In this document: piece by piece, positions 13,316-24,037 of the stretch
Layout: every line of letters starts with the position of its first letter
How positions within the stretch are numbered: the first letter of the stretch is position 1
Assembly: GCA_026214975.1 (NCBI GenBank)
Contig: CM047808.1
Coordinates: 57,252,583 to 57,316,582 of the forward strand
Direction: 5' to 3'
Source of the DNA: Gentiana macrophylla
Taxonomy: Eukaryota > Streptophyta > Magnoliopsida > Gentianales > Gentianaceae
DNA length: 64,000 nt
Program-made: the position numbers and the translations under genes
Notes under the pieces: model-generated
Database searches by the model: none
What the model was told of the DNA's origin: nothing
Seen by the model: only the letters and a program-made list of their open reading frames with translations

Positions 13316-14326
13316 CTACTTGTGATTAGTAGAACGAGATGTAGTATCAATGGACTTCGAAGGTGCATTTGAAGAAGTAGTGGAAGAAACCCCGGGCTGA
13401 AAAGTAGAATTAGGAGAACTCCGAAAACCAAATGGACGACTAAACTTTGCCCGTTCTTCACGTCTACTCTTAAGATGCCTCTCAACCATCATAGCACCAT
13501 TAACCATGTCATGCAACATCTCATAATTCTGAAGTTCAACTTGCCCCGCTATATCGTAACGCAAACCATATAAAAACCGCTGCATAGTCACATCCTCGGG
13601 TTCAATGATGTTCGAACGAACCATGGTAAGCTGCATCTCTTCATGATATTCGTCAACGGACTTCTCGGATTGAGTTAATTGTTGCAACTTAAAAGTTTGA
13701 TCACGAAAATAATGGTTTGGAACCCATTTTATGCGCATATGCTCCGTAAGTAAAGTCCAGCTATTAATCGGTTGTTCTCCCCGTCTTCGCCGGATTTCTT
13801 GAAAATTATGCCACCATGACATAGCATAACCCGTAAATTCCAAAGTCGCAATCCGCATCTTCTTTGAGTCACTATAATTATGAACCGCAAAAATCTGGTT
13901 CATTTTCATTTCCCACTCCAAATACTTGCCCGGATCCGACTTACCATCGAAGGAAGGAATTTTATATTTCAATCCACGTAAAGAATCATCATGTACAGCC
14001 TCGTAATCTTCTTGTACATAATCATCCCCAAGATCACTAAGTTTCTCCTCATCCTCAACATATCCACGGCCACCACCTACACCACGTCCACCAACCAAAC
14101 CACGACCACCAACCCCACGTCCACGAATACCTCATCCCCGACCTCTACCTATACCTTGTACGCCACCTTCATCATCAATACCAAGTCGTTGCATACGAAC
14201 ATGAATCTGATCGGAGAGTCCTTGGTGTGTGTCCTCGAGTTTTTTATTCATTTGTTCATGATAAGCCGCAATTTGAAGACGAATACGACCATCAAGATGT
14301 TTTTCTTCAACATTATCTTGCGCCAT
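13316..14326 (-). pseudogene. Chromovirus gag (capsid region)
   Basis: The frame opens at an ATG (14326-14324; MAQDNVEEKHLDGRIRLQ) downstream of the PBS. It passes a glycine-arginine-rich segment with a TGA stop near 14132 (likely a CGA to TGA change) and continues as capsid sequence. Family-typical elements are KIPSFDGKSDPGKYLEWE, a tryptophan pair (YAMSWWHNF) and SVDEYHEEMQ. A TAG at about 13316 separates it from the zinc knuckle that continues in frame. Gag would form the particle shell. With at least two in-frame stops this copy cannot give full Gag. Confidence 0.85.
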
Positions 14327-15214
14327 TTTGAAAGATATGCCTCACAAAACTCTCGTGTTTAACTCACCCTCAAAAACTCACAAAGGTGAAGTCCAACCGT
14401 CGAATGAATCAAAGAAGAAGCAAGCAAGCACAACAATCACAAACTTTAAGACAACACCAAAGTCAAACTCCCAAGGCAATCTATGAGTAAGAATTGTTTG
14501 GAAGAAGGCGTATAGGTGAGTGAAGTAGAAGGTAAGTTTGTGTGGAAGAAGTGGTAACAAGTAACTCGTAACAAGGAGCCAAGTATCAATCCAAGAAAGT
14601 GTAAACAATCAACAAATGTTCTCCACACTCAACTATTTTTTTTTATAAAAAATACAGCTCGTATTTTTTTGTTTTTGTTTTTTTTGATAATAAATGGAGA
14701 ACTTGAACCAACTTTAAACTTCTAAAATAATAAAGTCTGCACTTAATAAAAAAAGATGTTACTAATTAACAATTTATGTCCAATTATCATAATAATTCCA
14801 AGAGGCACAAGTTACACACTTTTTCTTTATGAAAGGGCCGAGTGGTATATGGTTAGATGGCTGCAATTTCATGAAATGGCTGATAATAACAAGGATTAAG
14901 AGTACACAATAGAACACACAATCATAACATCTTGTATAATCAGTGACAAGCCAAAACAAGCAAGGATGGTTGAAGGAGCTGTCTAAAACCTGCATTTTTA
15001 TGGCTGATTATATATATATAGGGACGAAAATGAGGAGTAATATGAGATAGGATAGGAAATCAAGCAAAACAAGCATATACCAATCAAGAAGAGACTAGCA
15101 TACACCAAAAATGATGGCCACATTTTTTTTTTCTTTTTTAGAAGGACGAAAAGAAAAAAAAAATTTGTGGAATGAACAAGATGAACAAACAAGTAATCTA
15201 AAGGATGAACACCT
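14327..15214 (-). other. Chromovirus 5' leader (non-coding)
   Basis: This is about 890 bp between PBS and gag start. It contains poly-T/poly-A tracts (14633-14690, 15122-15165). Short open frames on both strands show no recognisable domain. Confidence 0.6.
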
Positions 15215-15236
15215 AAATCCCGAAGCTCTTATACCA
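15215..15236 (-). other. Chromovirus primer binding site
   Basis: On the minus strand this reads TGGTATAAGAGC followed by TTCGGGATTT. It is a one-base variant of the plant initiator-Met PBS TGGTATCAGAGC, two bases after the LTR end. Confidence 0.7.
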
Positions 15237-15238
15237 AA

Positions 15239-15985
15239 TGATATGAAGATTGAGGATCTAGATTAAAGTGTTCTTGCAAATTATGCTATATTCACATTTT
15301 ATGAAGAAAGAAACAAGAAGAAACGAATACTTACTAGGAAATGAATGTTAAGAACGAAAATAAAAGGATTGGAGCAGCTTAGATCCACCCTCGGAATCGC
15401 ACTCCGGGTTTCTCCAAGTTCGAGAACGTCGCACAAAGGTCACTCACACCTTTGATATATTCTCTAGTTAATCCTTCACCAGTCACAAGGAAAAGTTTTA
15501 ACTGTTTGTTTCAATCACTGAAACTTAAAATATATAATATTTTCACTCAAATATAACTTAAGTTTATACAAGGTAAGTTACAATCCTTATATAGAACTCA
15601 AAATAACTAGCTACTCCCAACTAGCAATGTGGGACAAAAATACTTATAGTTTGGAGTTTGGGAGTTGGAAACATGCCAGAACCGATGTGGGAGACTTAAG
15701 CCACGTCCAAGGCATGTCTAGGACAAGTCTTGGACATGTCTTGGGTGCAAACTTGGACAAGGTCTATTTTTAGTAGGGAAAGTTTCCAAAATTTAAGGTG
15801 AAAAAGGTATCGGGTTTTTGAAGGGTAAAAAGGGTAGATTACTGTAGGATAGGGCCTAGGATATCTTTAAGGTATAGGGTACTTGAGAATGGAGGGTTTA
15901 GTTTCCCAAAATGGAAAGCCGAAGGTCGGGTTTGGCAAAACTGCCATTTTGGGAAGGGTTATGCAAATTTGTTCAAAAGTCCCCA
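15239..15985 (-). repeat. Chromovirus LTR shared by two tandem copies
   Basis: Plus-strand ends are TGATATGAAG and AAGTCCCCA. The inner end sits next to the PBS of the element on the left. The outer end is followed by a polypurine tract and pol C-terminal sequence of another copy (15986-16187). The last 26 bp equal bases 1-26 of the window. The outer boundary is inferred. Confidence 0.65.
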
Positions 15986-16187
15986 AAAACCCTACCCCTT
16001 ATTACATATAAATAATAACAAAATAGATAAGTTTTCCTCTCCCACTCGATTATAAGACAAAGAAATAACTAATTTCTTCAACGCATCTTCGAGTCTTCGT
16101 TTCCGAGCTCTCGTCATCGGTCCATCTTGAATCTCCAACTCATCATCAATGACCTCACTTTCTTGGCTCTCTTGGTACGCATCAAAT
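15986..16187 (-). pseudogene. 3' end of a second chromovirus copy (pol C-terminus)
   Basis: This stretch repeats positions 27-228 with few changes: polypurine tract, TAG stop and the code for the basic C-terminus of pol (PMTRARKRR). It is cut off at about 16187, where plus-strand gypsy RNase H sequence begins. Joined to the LTR at 15239-15985, it implies a head-to-tail pair sharing an LTR. Confidence 0.8.
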
Positions 16188-16420
16188 AGCCTACACGTCT
16201 AGGCAACGAAAGGTGCTTGAAAAAAATTATCCAACACACAATCTAGAGTTGGCAGCGCTAGTTTTTGCCTTAAAGACTTAGAGGCATTACTTGTATGGAT
16301 TTAATAGGATCTTCATGGACCACAAAAGCATAATCATAATAATCTTCACACAAGGAAATCTGAATATTTGAACAGGTTGAACCAGAATTCGTTGAGGATT
16401 TGAAAGACGACGTTTGAGGA
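16188..16420 (+). pseudogene. Fragment of a different Ty3/gypsy RNase H
   Basis: In one plus-strand frame the sequence reads [18 protein letters not shown], then [12 protein letters not shown], a stop and RHYLYG. This matches the gypsy RNase H consensus ([38 protein letters not shown]). A degraded DHKS and IFTQGNLN follow. It begins abruptly at the chromovirus break and loses similarity after about 16400. It belongs to another family than the flanking chromovirus and has the opposite orientation. Confidence 0.8.
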
Positions 16421-16774
16421 TGCCGACGTTGGAGCTTATATTTTATTCTTTTTTTATGATACACTAGTTTTGTTGTTCGTTTTGGGAAACTTGGTAATTT
16501 CTTTTATTAGTTCTTTTGGAGATTTCGTACGTAATAAGTTTTCTTCTGGAAATTCGTTGTAATATAATACATTTCTATCTTTAGATGTTTGTTTCTACTC
16601 TTGGCCGTTGAGAAAAAATATACCCGAGTCTTTGCTTCCGTTATTGCTTAACGCGATACGACATAGAAGAGGCTTACGTATAATGTGGAATTTATTTTAT
16701 ATTATACGTGTCCAACGTTCTTTTTCCGGATAAAGACTCGGTGTCCGCGAAATGGGCGTTACAGGAGGACTTGG
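16421..16774. other. LTR-like non-coding stretch, family unknown
   Basis: No gene. The end (GACTCGGTGTCCGCGAAATGG then GCGTTACA at about 16756-16763) resembles the end of short gypsy LTRs, so this could be the LTR belonging to the RNase H fragment on its left. No matching copy in the window proves it. The last five bases (CTTGG, 16770-16774) are the left duplication of the solo LTR that follows. Confidence 0.35.
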
Positions 16775-17038
16775 TGTAACATCTCGATTTTTTTCGACTT
16801 TTGTTATAGGTTAAAATTCATTCGGTAAGTGGAGTTATTTATTAGCAGTAATTTTATGGTGGTCCAGGTGCAAGTTTTTGGACCACCAAGTCAGCACTTT
16901 CAAAGGGATACATTGGTGAAAGTTTTACAATGTGATTCCATTGGTGGAAGTTGAATTCCTATTGGTTGGTAAGACACCAGTAGGATTTGGTCCCTAATTA
17001 TAGTAAAATTTGTGATTTATTAGTAACACCTATCTACA

Positions 17039-17040
<2 letters not shown>

Positions 17041-17096
<56 letters not shown>
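17041..17096. repeat. (TA)n microsatellite
   Basis: This is 56 bp of uninterrupted TA dinucleotides inside the gypsy solo LTR; AT-rich sequence continues to about 17200. Confidence 0.98.
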
Positions 17097-17100
<4 letters not shown>

Positions 17101-17557
17101 CGTTTTTAAATATGAATATATGTTCATACATATATTTATATGTAATTTATATACTACGTGTATATATGTATTGATATATATATTATGTCAGAAAGAATTA
17201 TTTTGGATAAGTAATGTATATCTCCTCGGTGTCAAACATTAGTCCATAGCTAATTTACTTAATAATTAAGTCTCGACTCAAACACAACAAATTAAATGGA
17301 TATGTATCAACATAAATAATCGACGGTTGTTTTAACATTATAAAACGACGTATAATATATTACGTCTTTATTAAACGGTACCACGATTAGATAATTATCC
17401 AGAGTAATCATTATCCCTCATCCCCTACCGCCATCTTCACTTGCGGACATCAACTTAATTACATACTAGATTATCACATGGTGTGATGAGGCTTTAGTAT
17501 GAAATTCCTCTTTCTTTTATGTGTATATATATTGAATGAACCTTAAGCAATATTATT

Positions 17558-17844
17558 AGGTGGGTTCTATCGGCACACCCTATTTACTACTGACACTCTA
17601 TTACTTCCGGTACTATAAAAAATTACTTCGGGCACCAGATGATTTTTTAAAACGGGAACGTCGGTGGCACTGGTGTTCCTTGTGATACTGACGTTGGTGC
17701 TCCACAAGAAACGTCAGTTCACGATTTTCCACCGGCGCGCACACAACAAGGAACGCCAGTGTCACCGATGTTTTTTTCGTCCAAGAAAATAATAAAAAAA
17801 ATTGATATCAATAGTAATTTGGAGAGTGCCGATAGAACACACCT
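17558..17844. mobile_element. MITE with internal hairpin (287 bp)
   Basis: The terminal inverted repeat is AGGTGGGTTCTATCGGCAC on the left and GTGCCGATAGAACACACCT on the right. It is flanked by ATTATT on both sides (17552-17557 and 17845-17850). Inside, a second imperfect inverted repeat pairs GTCGGTGGCACTGGTGTTCC (about 17664) with GGAACGCCAGTGTCACCGA (about 17742). No coding capacity. The superfamily is uncertain because a 6-bp duplication in AT-rich sequence is ambiguous. Confidence 0.75.
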
Positions 17845-18837
17845 ATTATTATCCTGAAGTTGAGTAATATAATCTATACATATACTATCTTTACCACTAT
17901 GCTTATATTTGTGTGCAACTTCACTTGAACAGAAATATTTTCCTTCAAACTTTCGTTGGTATGTTTTAGTTATTTTATAACACATATCATATATTTATAT
18001 ATTATAAAAATGAATAATGTTATTATTGTGGAGCAATGGTTTTACACTCGAGGTGTCGCAGAGACACAACTAATGTTCAATTAATAGTATTATGAAGTTG
18101 GCTAATAGTCATACCGGTGTCAATAGAGACAACTAGTATTCGACTGATATCATTGTGAGGTTCCTTATTTGTTTATATATTGTAATACATGTTTTTTAGC
18201 CGTTATTAAAGTAGATCTAAGATCTATCAAGCCTAAATATGTAGATTCATATGTTAATTGTTGTCATTTATCATTATATTTGCTTTATAAGTGCTAGCGA
18301 CACATGTAAAATGTGTACTCTTATTTGTGGTATGTGTAATATCACTTATGTGTTACTTGTGTTACTGCCTCTGTGATATAGTTTCTGTTATTGTGCTATC
18401 TTGGCTATGGACTGTTCCTTTGATGCCGTTATGGCTATTGAATAAAGTAGTGACACGGTGTGCCATATTGGCTAACCGTTACTGGGGCCGGCAGGCGGGG
18501 ACTTGATCGGTTGGGAAAGCTTTGGGCTGACAACTTGGTAACTTCCTAATCCTGTTTCGCCTTGGTCAAGCGTGGTTAGGAGGTTTAGCCACGTGAGACT
18601 GAAGGCTCTGGTGGATGTTCCGGACATCTGCAATTCTTACTGGCCGTTTATTTCGGCATTGGAGTGTGAGGTAGCTTCATCTGATTCTGAGTGGTTACAA
18701 TGTTGGTATCTGGTTATATCTGCCGTCCGGTATGATCTTTGACCCTTATGTGGCCATTACTGCTTGTATATGTAAATGTGTTTATCTGCCATGTGTAGTT
18801 TCAAATATAGTTTGTGAAAGCAACACATTATATATGC
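17845..18837. other. Gypsy solo LTR body, no gene
   Basis: About 1 kb of LTR sequence between two MITEs. A 71-codon open frame at 18291-18506 is hydrophobic but has no homologue that I recognise and is treated as chance. Confidence 0.5.
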
Positions 18838-18845
18838 ACTGAACC

Positions 18846-19339
18846 TAGGGCTGTTAAACGAACCGAGCGTTCATGAACGAAGCTCGAAATCGGCTCGTTT
18901 AAGCTCGTTCGTTAATGGTATCGAGCCGAGCTCGAGCAGTTTCTCCTGCTCGTTTACTAAACGAGCGAACACGAGCCCTGCTCGTGAACGCTCGTTAGTG
19001 TTCGCGAACTTAGGTAATATATATAAATAATATATACACATTAACATTTTTACACATTGAGTTTGTAGTTGAACGAGCCGAGCTCCAAAAAAATACCATT
19101 GAACGAGCCAAGATCGAAAAAAATACTATTGAACGAGCCAAGCTCGAGTTTGAGCTTGTTCGCGAGCTTGATATCGAGCTCGAGCTCGAGCTCGAACATT
19201 TTTCATACTTATCGAGCCGATCTCGAACGGCTTTTCAGGCTCGTTTGTGTTAACGAGCGAGCTCGAACGAGCACGGTTACAAACGAGCTCGAGCTTGAAA
19301 TTCAACTACTCAGCTCAACTCGGCTCGTTAACAGCACTA
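18846..19339. mobile_element. hAT-type MITE, CGAGC-rich (494 bp)
   Basis: The ends TAGGGCTGTTAAACGA and TCGTTAACAGCACTA are inverted repeats. The element is flanked by a perfect 8-bp duplication ACTGAACC (18838-18845 and 19340-19347), diagnostic of hAT insertion. The body is full of GAGCTCG/CGAGC words that can fold on themselves. A frame across 19069-19344 is a by-product of these repeats. Confidence 0.88.
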
Positions 19340-19524
19340 ACTGAACCTCACTGAGTTTAAAAACTCACACCTCTTGCGAAAACCATTTTCAGTGTTACAG
19401 GTACAACTTGTACCTCGAGTGGATTCCAGGTGGATGACTAGAAGATAGAAATTACCATGAGAGTATATAGGATCCAGAAGGCGCCGCGCCAACGTGTTAG
19501 ATAAAAGGTCGTAATTAATCGAAT

Positions 19525-19960
19525 TACTACAAGAAATTTGTCTTTTATTGAGGAGAATTCTCCTCATAAATTGTCCATTTCTCCCCATTAAAAGCTTTTA
19601 ATGAGGAGAACTCAATCCTCATTGCCGCTTCCGCCGCTAATGACATATTATGAGGAGAAATGGATCTTCTTATTAATTAAGGCATACATTTAATGAGAAT
19701 ATTTTTTACTCATTAAAAGTATTGTTAATGACGACTAATCTCCTCATTAAAAAGCTATTTACTCCTCATTGGAAAAAAATTCAATATAACACAACTCTTC
19801 ATTAAAAGGCCGTTTGCTGCTCATTAAATCGTGAAATGTAAATGATACATCTCGTCATTATAAGGTACACAACAATATATACAACAATATAAATCGTGAA
19901 ATGTAAATGATACATCTCCTCATTGTTGCTCCACAACAATATATACAATGATAGATTGTT
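19525..19960. repeat. Left terminal and subterminal repeat region of CACTA element
   Basis: At least ten copies or half-copies of TCTCCTCATTAA in both orientations lie within about 430 bp. By analogy with En/Spm these bind the element's TNPA-like protein (inference). A 65-bp segment (from 19826, AAATCGTGAAATGTAAATGA) is repeated in tandem from 19891. Confidence 0.8.
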
Positions 19961-20914
19961 TCCAACAGATAAGTTACATACATATGTATATATAAAGGAT
20001 TTTCTAATATCACATTCCCAAAAGAAACACATTTCTTTGGTCGTTACTACAAAACACTTTTCAAAATATTCATACGTACTACAACATCCTACGATATGAT
20101 ACGATAGAAATCCTTTTCATCTGTTCAAAAAGCCTCAAAGCCCTGCAAAACCGGGATAAAAATAGGAATAATAAATAAAGAACACTTTATCGACAAACCA
20201 TCACTTTTTCATCCTGAACTTCCCAAACCATAATGCAACCTCCATGAATTCAAATACAGACTAATCCCACCATACAGAAAAGAAAATCATTTTCATAACA
20301 ACATATATATGAAAGACCTCCTTATTTCCCAAAGCCACAATATATATACAATAAGCACCCGTAGGGACACATTAAATCTATCCAAGTTACTAAAAAAGTA
20401 GTTAAAATACATCGACTAGAAGCTCAGGAATCAACACGTTCTGATCAAGAAAATAGACACCCAATCCACCTAAGTTAAAAGTTGAAATGCGAAATAAGGC
20501 AGAGCTTAAAACCAATTCATATTTCATTAACAGCCAAGAATGTAACAGAGCATTTCAGTATGATTCATGGCAAATCATCTTCTATTGAAAAGGCAACCAA
20601 AAACTAGATTTATCTTAGCTTCTTCATGTCTACATTAAATGAAATTGCCCTGCCATCTTCATAGTACCAATTTTTTCTCAAAACATCCAATAACCAGTGT
20701 GAGCACATCAACCTAAAACTAATATAACTTTTCGCTTGTATCACGTTTCTGCTTCAGAAAATATATACAAATAACAAAAGCACAAAACAACATAGTGTAG
20801 GCAATTTGGAGAAGGTGATTAGCAATGCCAATATACTCAATTTACACGGATTTTGTTCATTTTCATAAGAGAACATAATACACCGTAAAAAAATAATGCA
20901 TACCTGAGTAAGAG
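19961..20914. other. CACTA internal non-coding region
   Basis: About 950 bp, AT-rich, without a gene that I can support. It lies downstream of the Transposase_24 stop codon and may include its 3' untranslated region. Confidence 0.4.
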
Positions 20915-22951
20915 CTAATTGAGGTCATTGCCACACAATGGTTGGTCAACTGAAGCTGGTTGGATTCCATTCACCATCCGGGTCAACACACTTTCAATTC
21001 CCTCAACACGTTTCCTAAGATCATTGCTTTCTTCTTCTTTCTCATGTAGCTTTGCCTGAAGTTGTTCAATTTGTGCTGTCCGGGGATCGTTAAAATACTC
21101 ATCCCATATCCGAAACCAAAGACGTTGCTACGGTTTTGTGGGCCAAAGCAAGTGTCGACAAATGCAATAGGTGAGAGGATTCATTGCCTTGAACAACCTG
21201 ACAATTTCATTCTATGAAACATAAGATCCATATGTCAACTAAATTACTAAAAGATGACAAATAAGAAATTGATGAAAAAACTTTAAGTAGTGATACTTAC
21301 ATATTTTTCTTCATCTCTTGGTTCAACAAGTTTTCCCTTTTTTCTGTCTAGTCGCAAAAAATATTTCTGCAATGTCGGTTGGTGTATCTTCTTACCCGTA
21401 AAAGAATTACAAATGAAAAGTGGAAACTAAGTATCAATAAAGCAACATAATACGTGTGAATAAATCTCGGATCTAACAATACTACCATCTCATATATGAT
21501 TTGTGTATGCGGTTGGTTCCGGATCGATGAGGCATCACTCCTTTAGCCCGATTATTAGAATTTCGAGAACTACTATCCTATATTACCAAGAAACATACAT
21601 CAAAATCTTAATCAGTAAGTGCTCTTTAACAAAAGAATGTATAATTTTTTTTTTGAATTTTGACTAATCATAGCATACCTGAAACTTATCACTTAAGAAC
21701 TTCTCAGTAACAGGCCACTCCCAATATTTAGCATCCATCCCAGGAAGGAACATTTTTCAATGCAAGTGCTTTAGTTTCATAAGGTTTCACGTAATTCACT
21801 TTCAAGGTTGACCTCCATGACGTCCACAAAGTGTCCATGTGTTCCAAAGTATCCTTGCGATATAGTTCGATACTAGGATTGGAAAACTTTTCCTACAATT
21901 GATCAAAAAATTATTGTTGAATATTACAAAACCATCAAGAACCATGTGTCTCTTTCACATATAAATACACTCTTGTGACATTGTAGTTACATGTAGTTGC
22001 AAGCCTTTATTTTCAAAGATATGAAATTCATAATTACATTTGAAACTCAAATTCGGTGAATTTCCATACCTTTGCCATATCTCACATGAGTTGCTTATCA
22101 CTTTCAGTTATCTCCTTCCCGGTAAGCACTTGTATAGGACATGCAGGCTTGTTCCGCAAAATTTTCCCCAAGTGTCTGGACCAATATTGGTGATTTAGTC
22201 CGACTGCATGATTGTTGAAAAATTGGATCTCAAGTTTTTCTCCTTGCTTTAAAGCAACAACTTTTTTGTTCCTCTAACTTTTCTCACTTTTGTGTCTGTT
22301 GAATCTGAGCAATAATTTGAATACCCAAAGATTATAACCAAGTTTCAGTTCAAACACAACTACAAATTCACAATAAAACATACCTTCACCATTTCTTTTA
22401 GTATTGTGATAATTCATTGCACTATCATCACTATCGTCTGTCAACACATCTCCCATTTGTGATGCTATTGGGATAGAAACTACAAAGGCACAACAATAAA
22501 TAAAGTAGTGATAAAGACAACTATATAAAAGTGAAAATAAAGAACTCCAATTCAAGTCTACGAAATGATGTATTACCTTCAGCCAACTTGAAGTTCAATG
22601 GTTTCATGGTGGTATCCGTATCCAATATATTGATATGTTCTTCACATTTTTTTTTCTTTATACAAACCCAACAAATCTTTGTCATTTCTCAAAGGCTTGC
22701 CATCAACGTCCGTAATTTTGATACGTACAGAATAAATGTCGATAAACCTGTTGCATATGCTTAACACATCCAAAAAAGAGAAATCTTCTGTGATGTTTCT
22801 TTCTTCCCATTTATCATCACCAAAATGGACAAAAAGAGTATGAACAGAATTTTCACCTGTAGAAAGGAAAAAAAAAATACATGTTGGAGTAATATCAATG
22901 CATAATAAATTCCAATGTCTACTTACATAAATTTACATAAACGTCATCCAT
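20915..22951 (-). pseudogene. CACTA-borne Transposase_24 (TNPA-like) gene, multi-exon, decayed
   Basis: This is a minus-strand gene model. Exon 1 starts at ATG 22951 (MDDVYVNL) with a GTAAGT donor after 22927. Exon 2 starts at 22856 (ENSVHTLFVHFGDDKWEE...) and is open except for an A-run near 22650 that shifts frame. Exon 3 (about 22500-22377) ends at a GTATGT donor. Exon 4 (about 22270-22060) carries HLGKILRNKPACPIQVLTG and an in-frame TGA at 22084-22082. Later exons contain ELYRKDTLEHMDTLWTSWR and SRNSNNRAKGVMPHRSG (about 21880-21490), typical of the plant Transposase_24 (Ptta/En/Spm) family. The last exon has a coiled-coil run (QIEQLQAKLHEKEEES) and ends at TAG 20917-20915. Such proteins bind DNA and assist transposition. 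The internal TGA and frameshift suggest loss of function. Confidence 0.75.
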
Positions 22952-23080
22952 GGTTGCAAACGTCTTTCTTTTGCTCCCGAATATATGCTTCCAAATTTAC
23001 ATAAATTCCAATGTCAACTTACACAAATTTTGGGTCATTCCATGGTTGCGAACGTCATCTTTCTTTTGCTCCCGAACTTC
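22908..23080. repeat. Tandem duplication, period 96 bp, covering the transposase start
   Basis: AATTCCAATGTC...ACTTAC and CCATGGTTGC...CTTTTGCTCCCGAA occur twice, 96 bp apart. The copy at 22949 carries the ATG used in the exon 1 model; the second copy (about 23043) has ATGG followed by a different reading frame. Confidence 0.7.
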
Positions 23081-23252
23081 TATCCTTTTACTTTCATATG
23101 AAGCATTCGAGGTATTTTGTGCATATCCGCGTTCCTTTGACAACTGACCAGGTGCTATGAAAGATGCTGCATTCCGGATGATGCTTTTCTAATTTTTGGA
23201 ATTCATCAAATTCATCTCTTGACACAAATATAGCAATTTACGGGAACATTAG

Positions 23253-24037
<785 letters not shown>

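Larger units (their letters stand above)
1..15985 (-). mobile_element. Ty3/gypsy chromovirus-like LTR retrotransposon, split by a nested element
   Basis: On the minus strand the order is LTR (15239-15985), PBS (15215-15236), gag (14326-13316), zinc knuckle, protease and RT start (13300-11820), then RT, RNase H and integrase (2492-34), a polypurine tract and the edge of the 3' LTR (26-1). This order (RT-RNase H before integrase) is that of Ty3/gypsy. The integrase resembles plant chromoviruses of CRM type from memory of the family; a chromodomain was not recognised. The element is interrupted inside RT by a copia-derived element at 2493-11819 with a 5-bp duplication. Without the insertion the internal region is about 5.9 kb. 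Stops and frameshifts in gag make it non-autonomous. Confidence 0.85.

Noticed and set aside
13991..14362. Thr/Ser-rich 123-codon open frame on the plus strand
   Set aside because: It is antisense to the chromovirus gag start and its composition mirrors the Gly/Arg-rich gag segment.
17041..17096. TA run as a promoter TATA region
   Set aside because: It is a plain dinucleotide microsatellite with no gene downstream.
18291..18506. Hydrophobic 71-codon frame as a membrane peptide gene
   Set aside because: It lies in LTR body sequence, with no promoter context and no recognised homologue.
19069..19344. Ser/Leu-rich 91-codon frame
   Set aside because: It is produced by the GAGCTCG-rich body of the hAT MITE.
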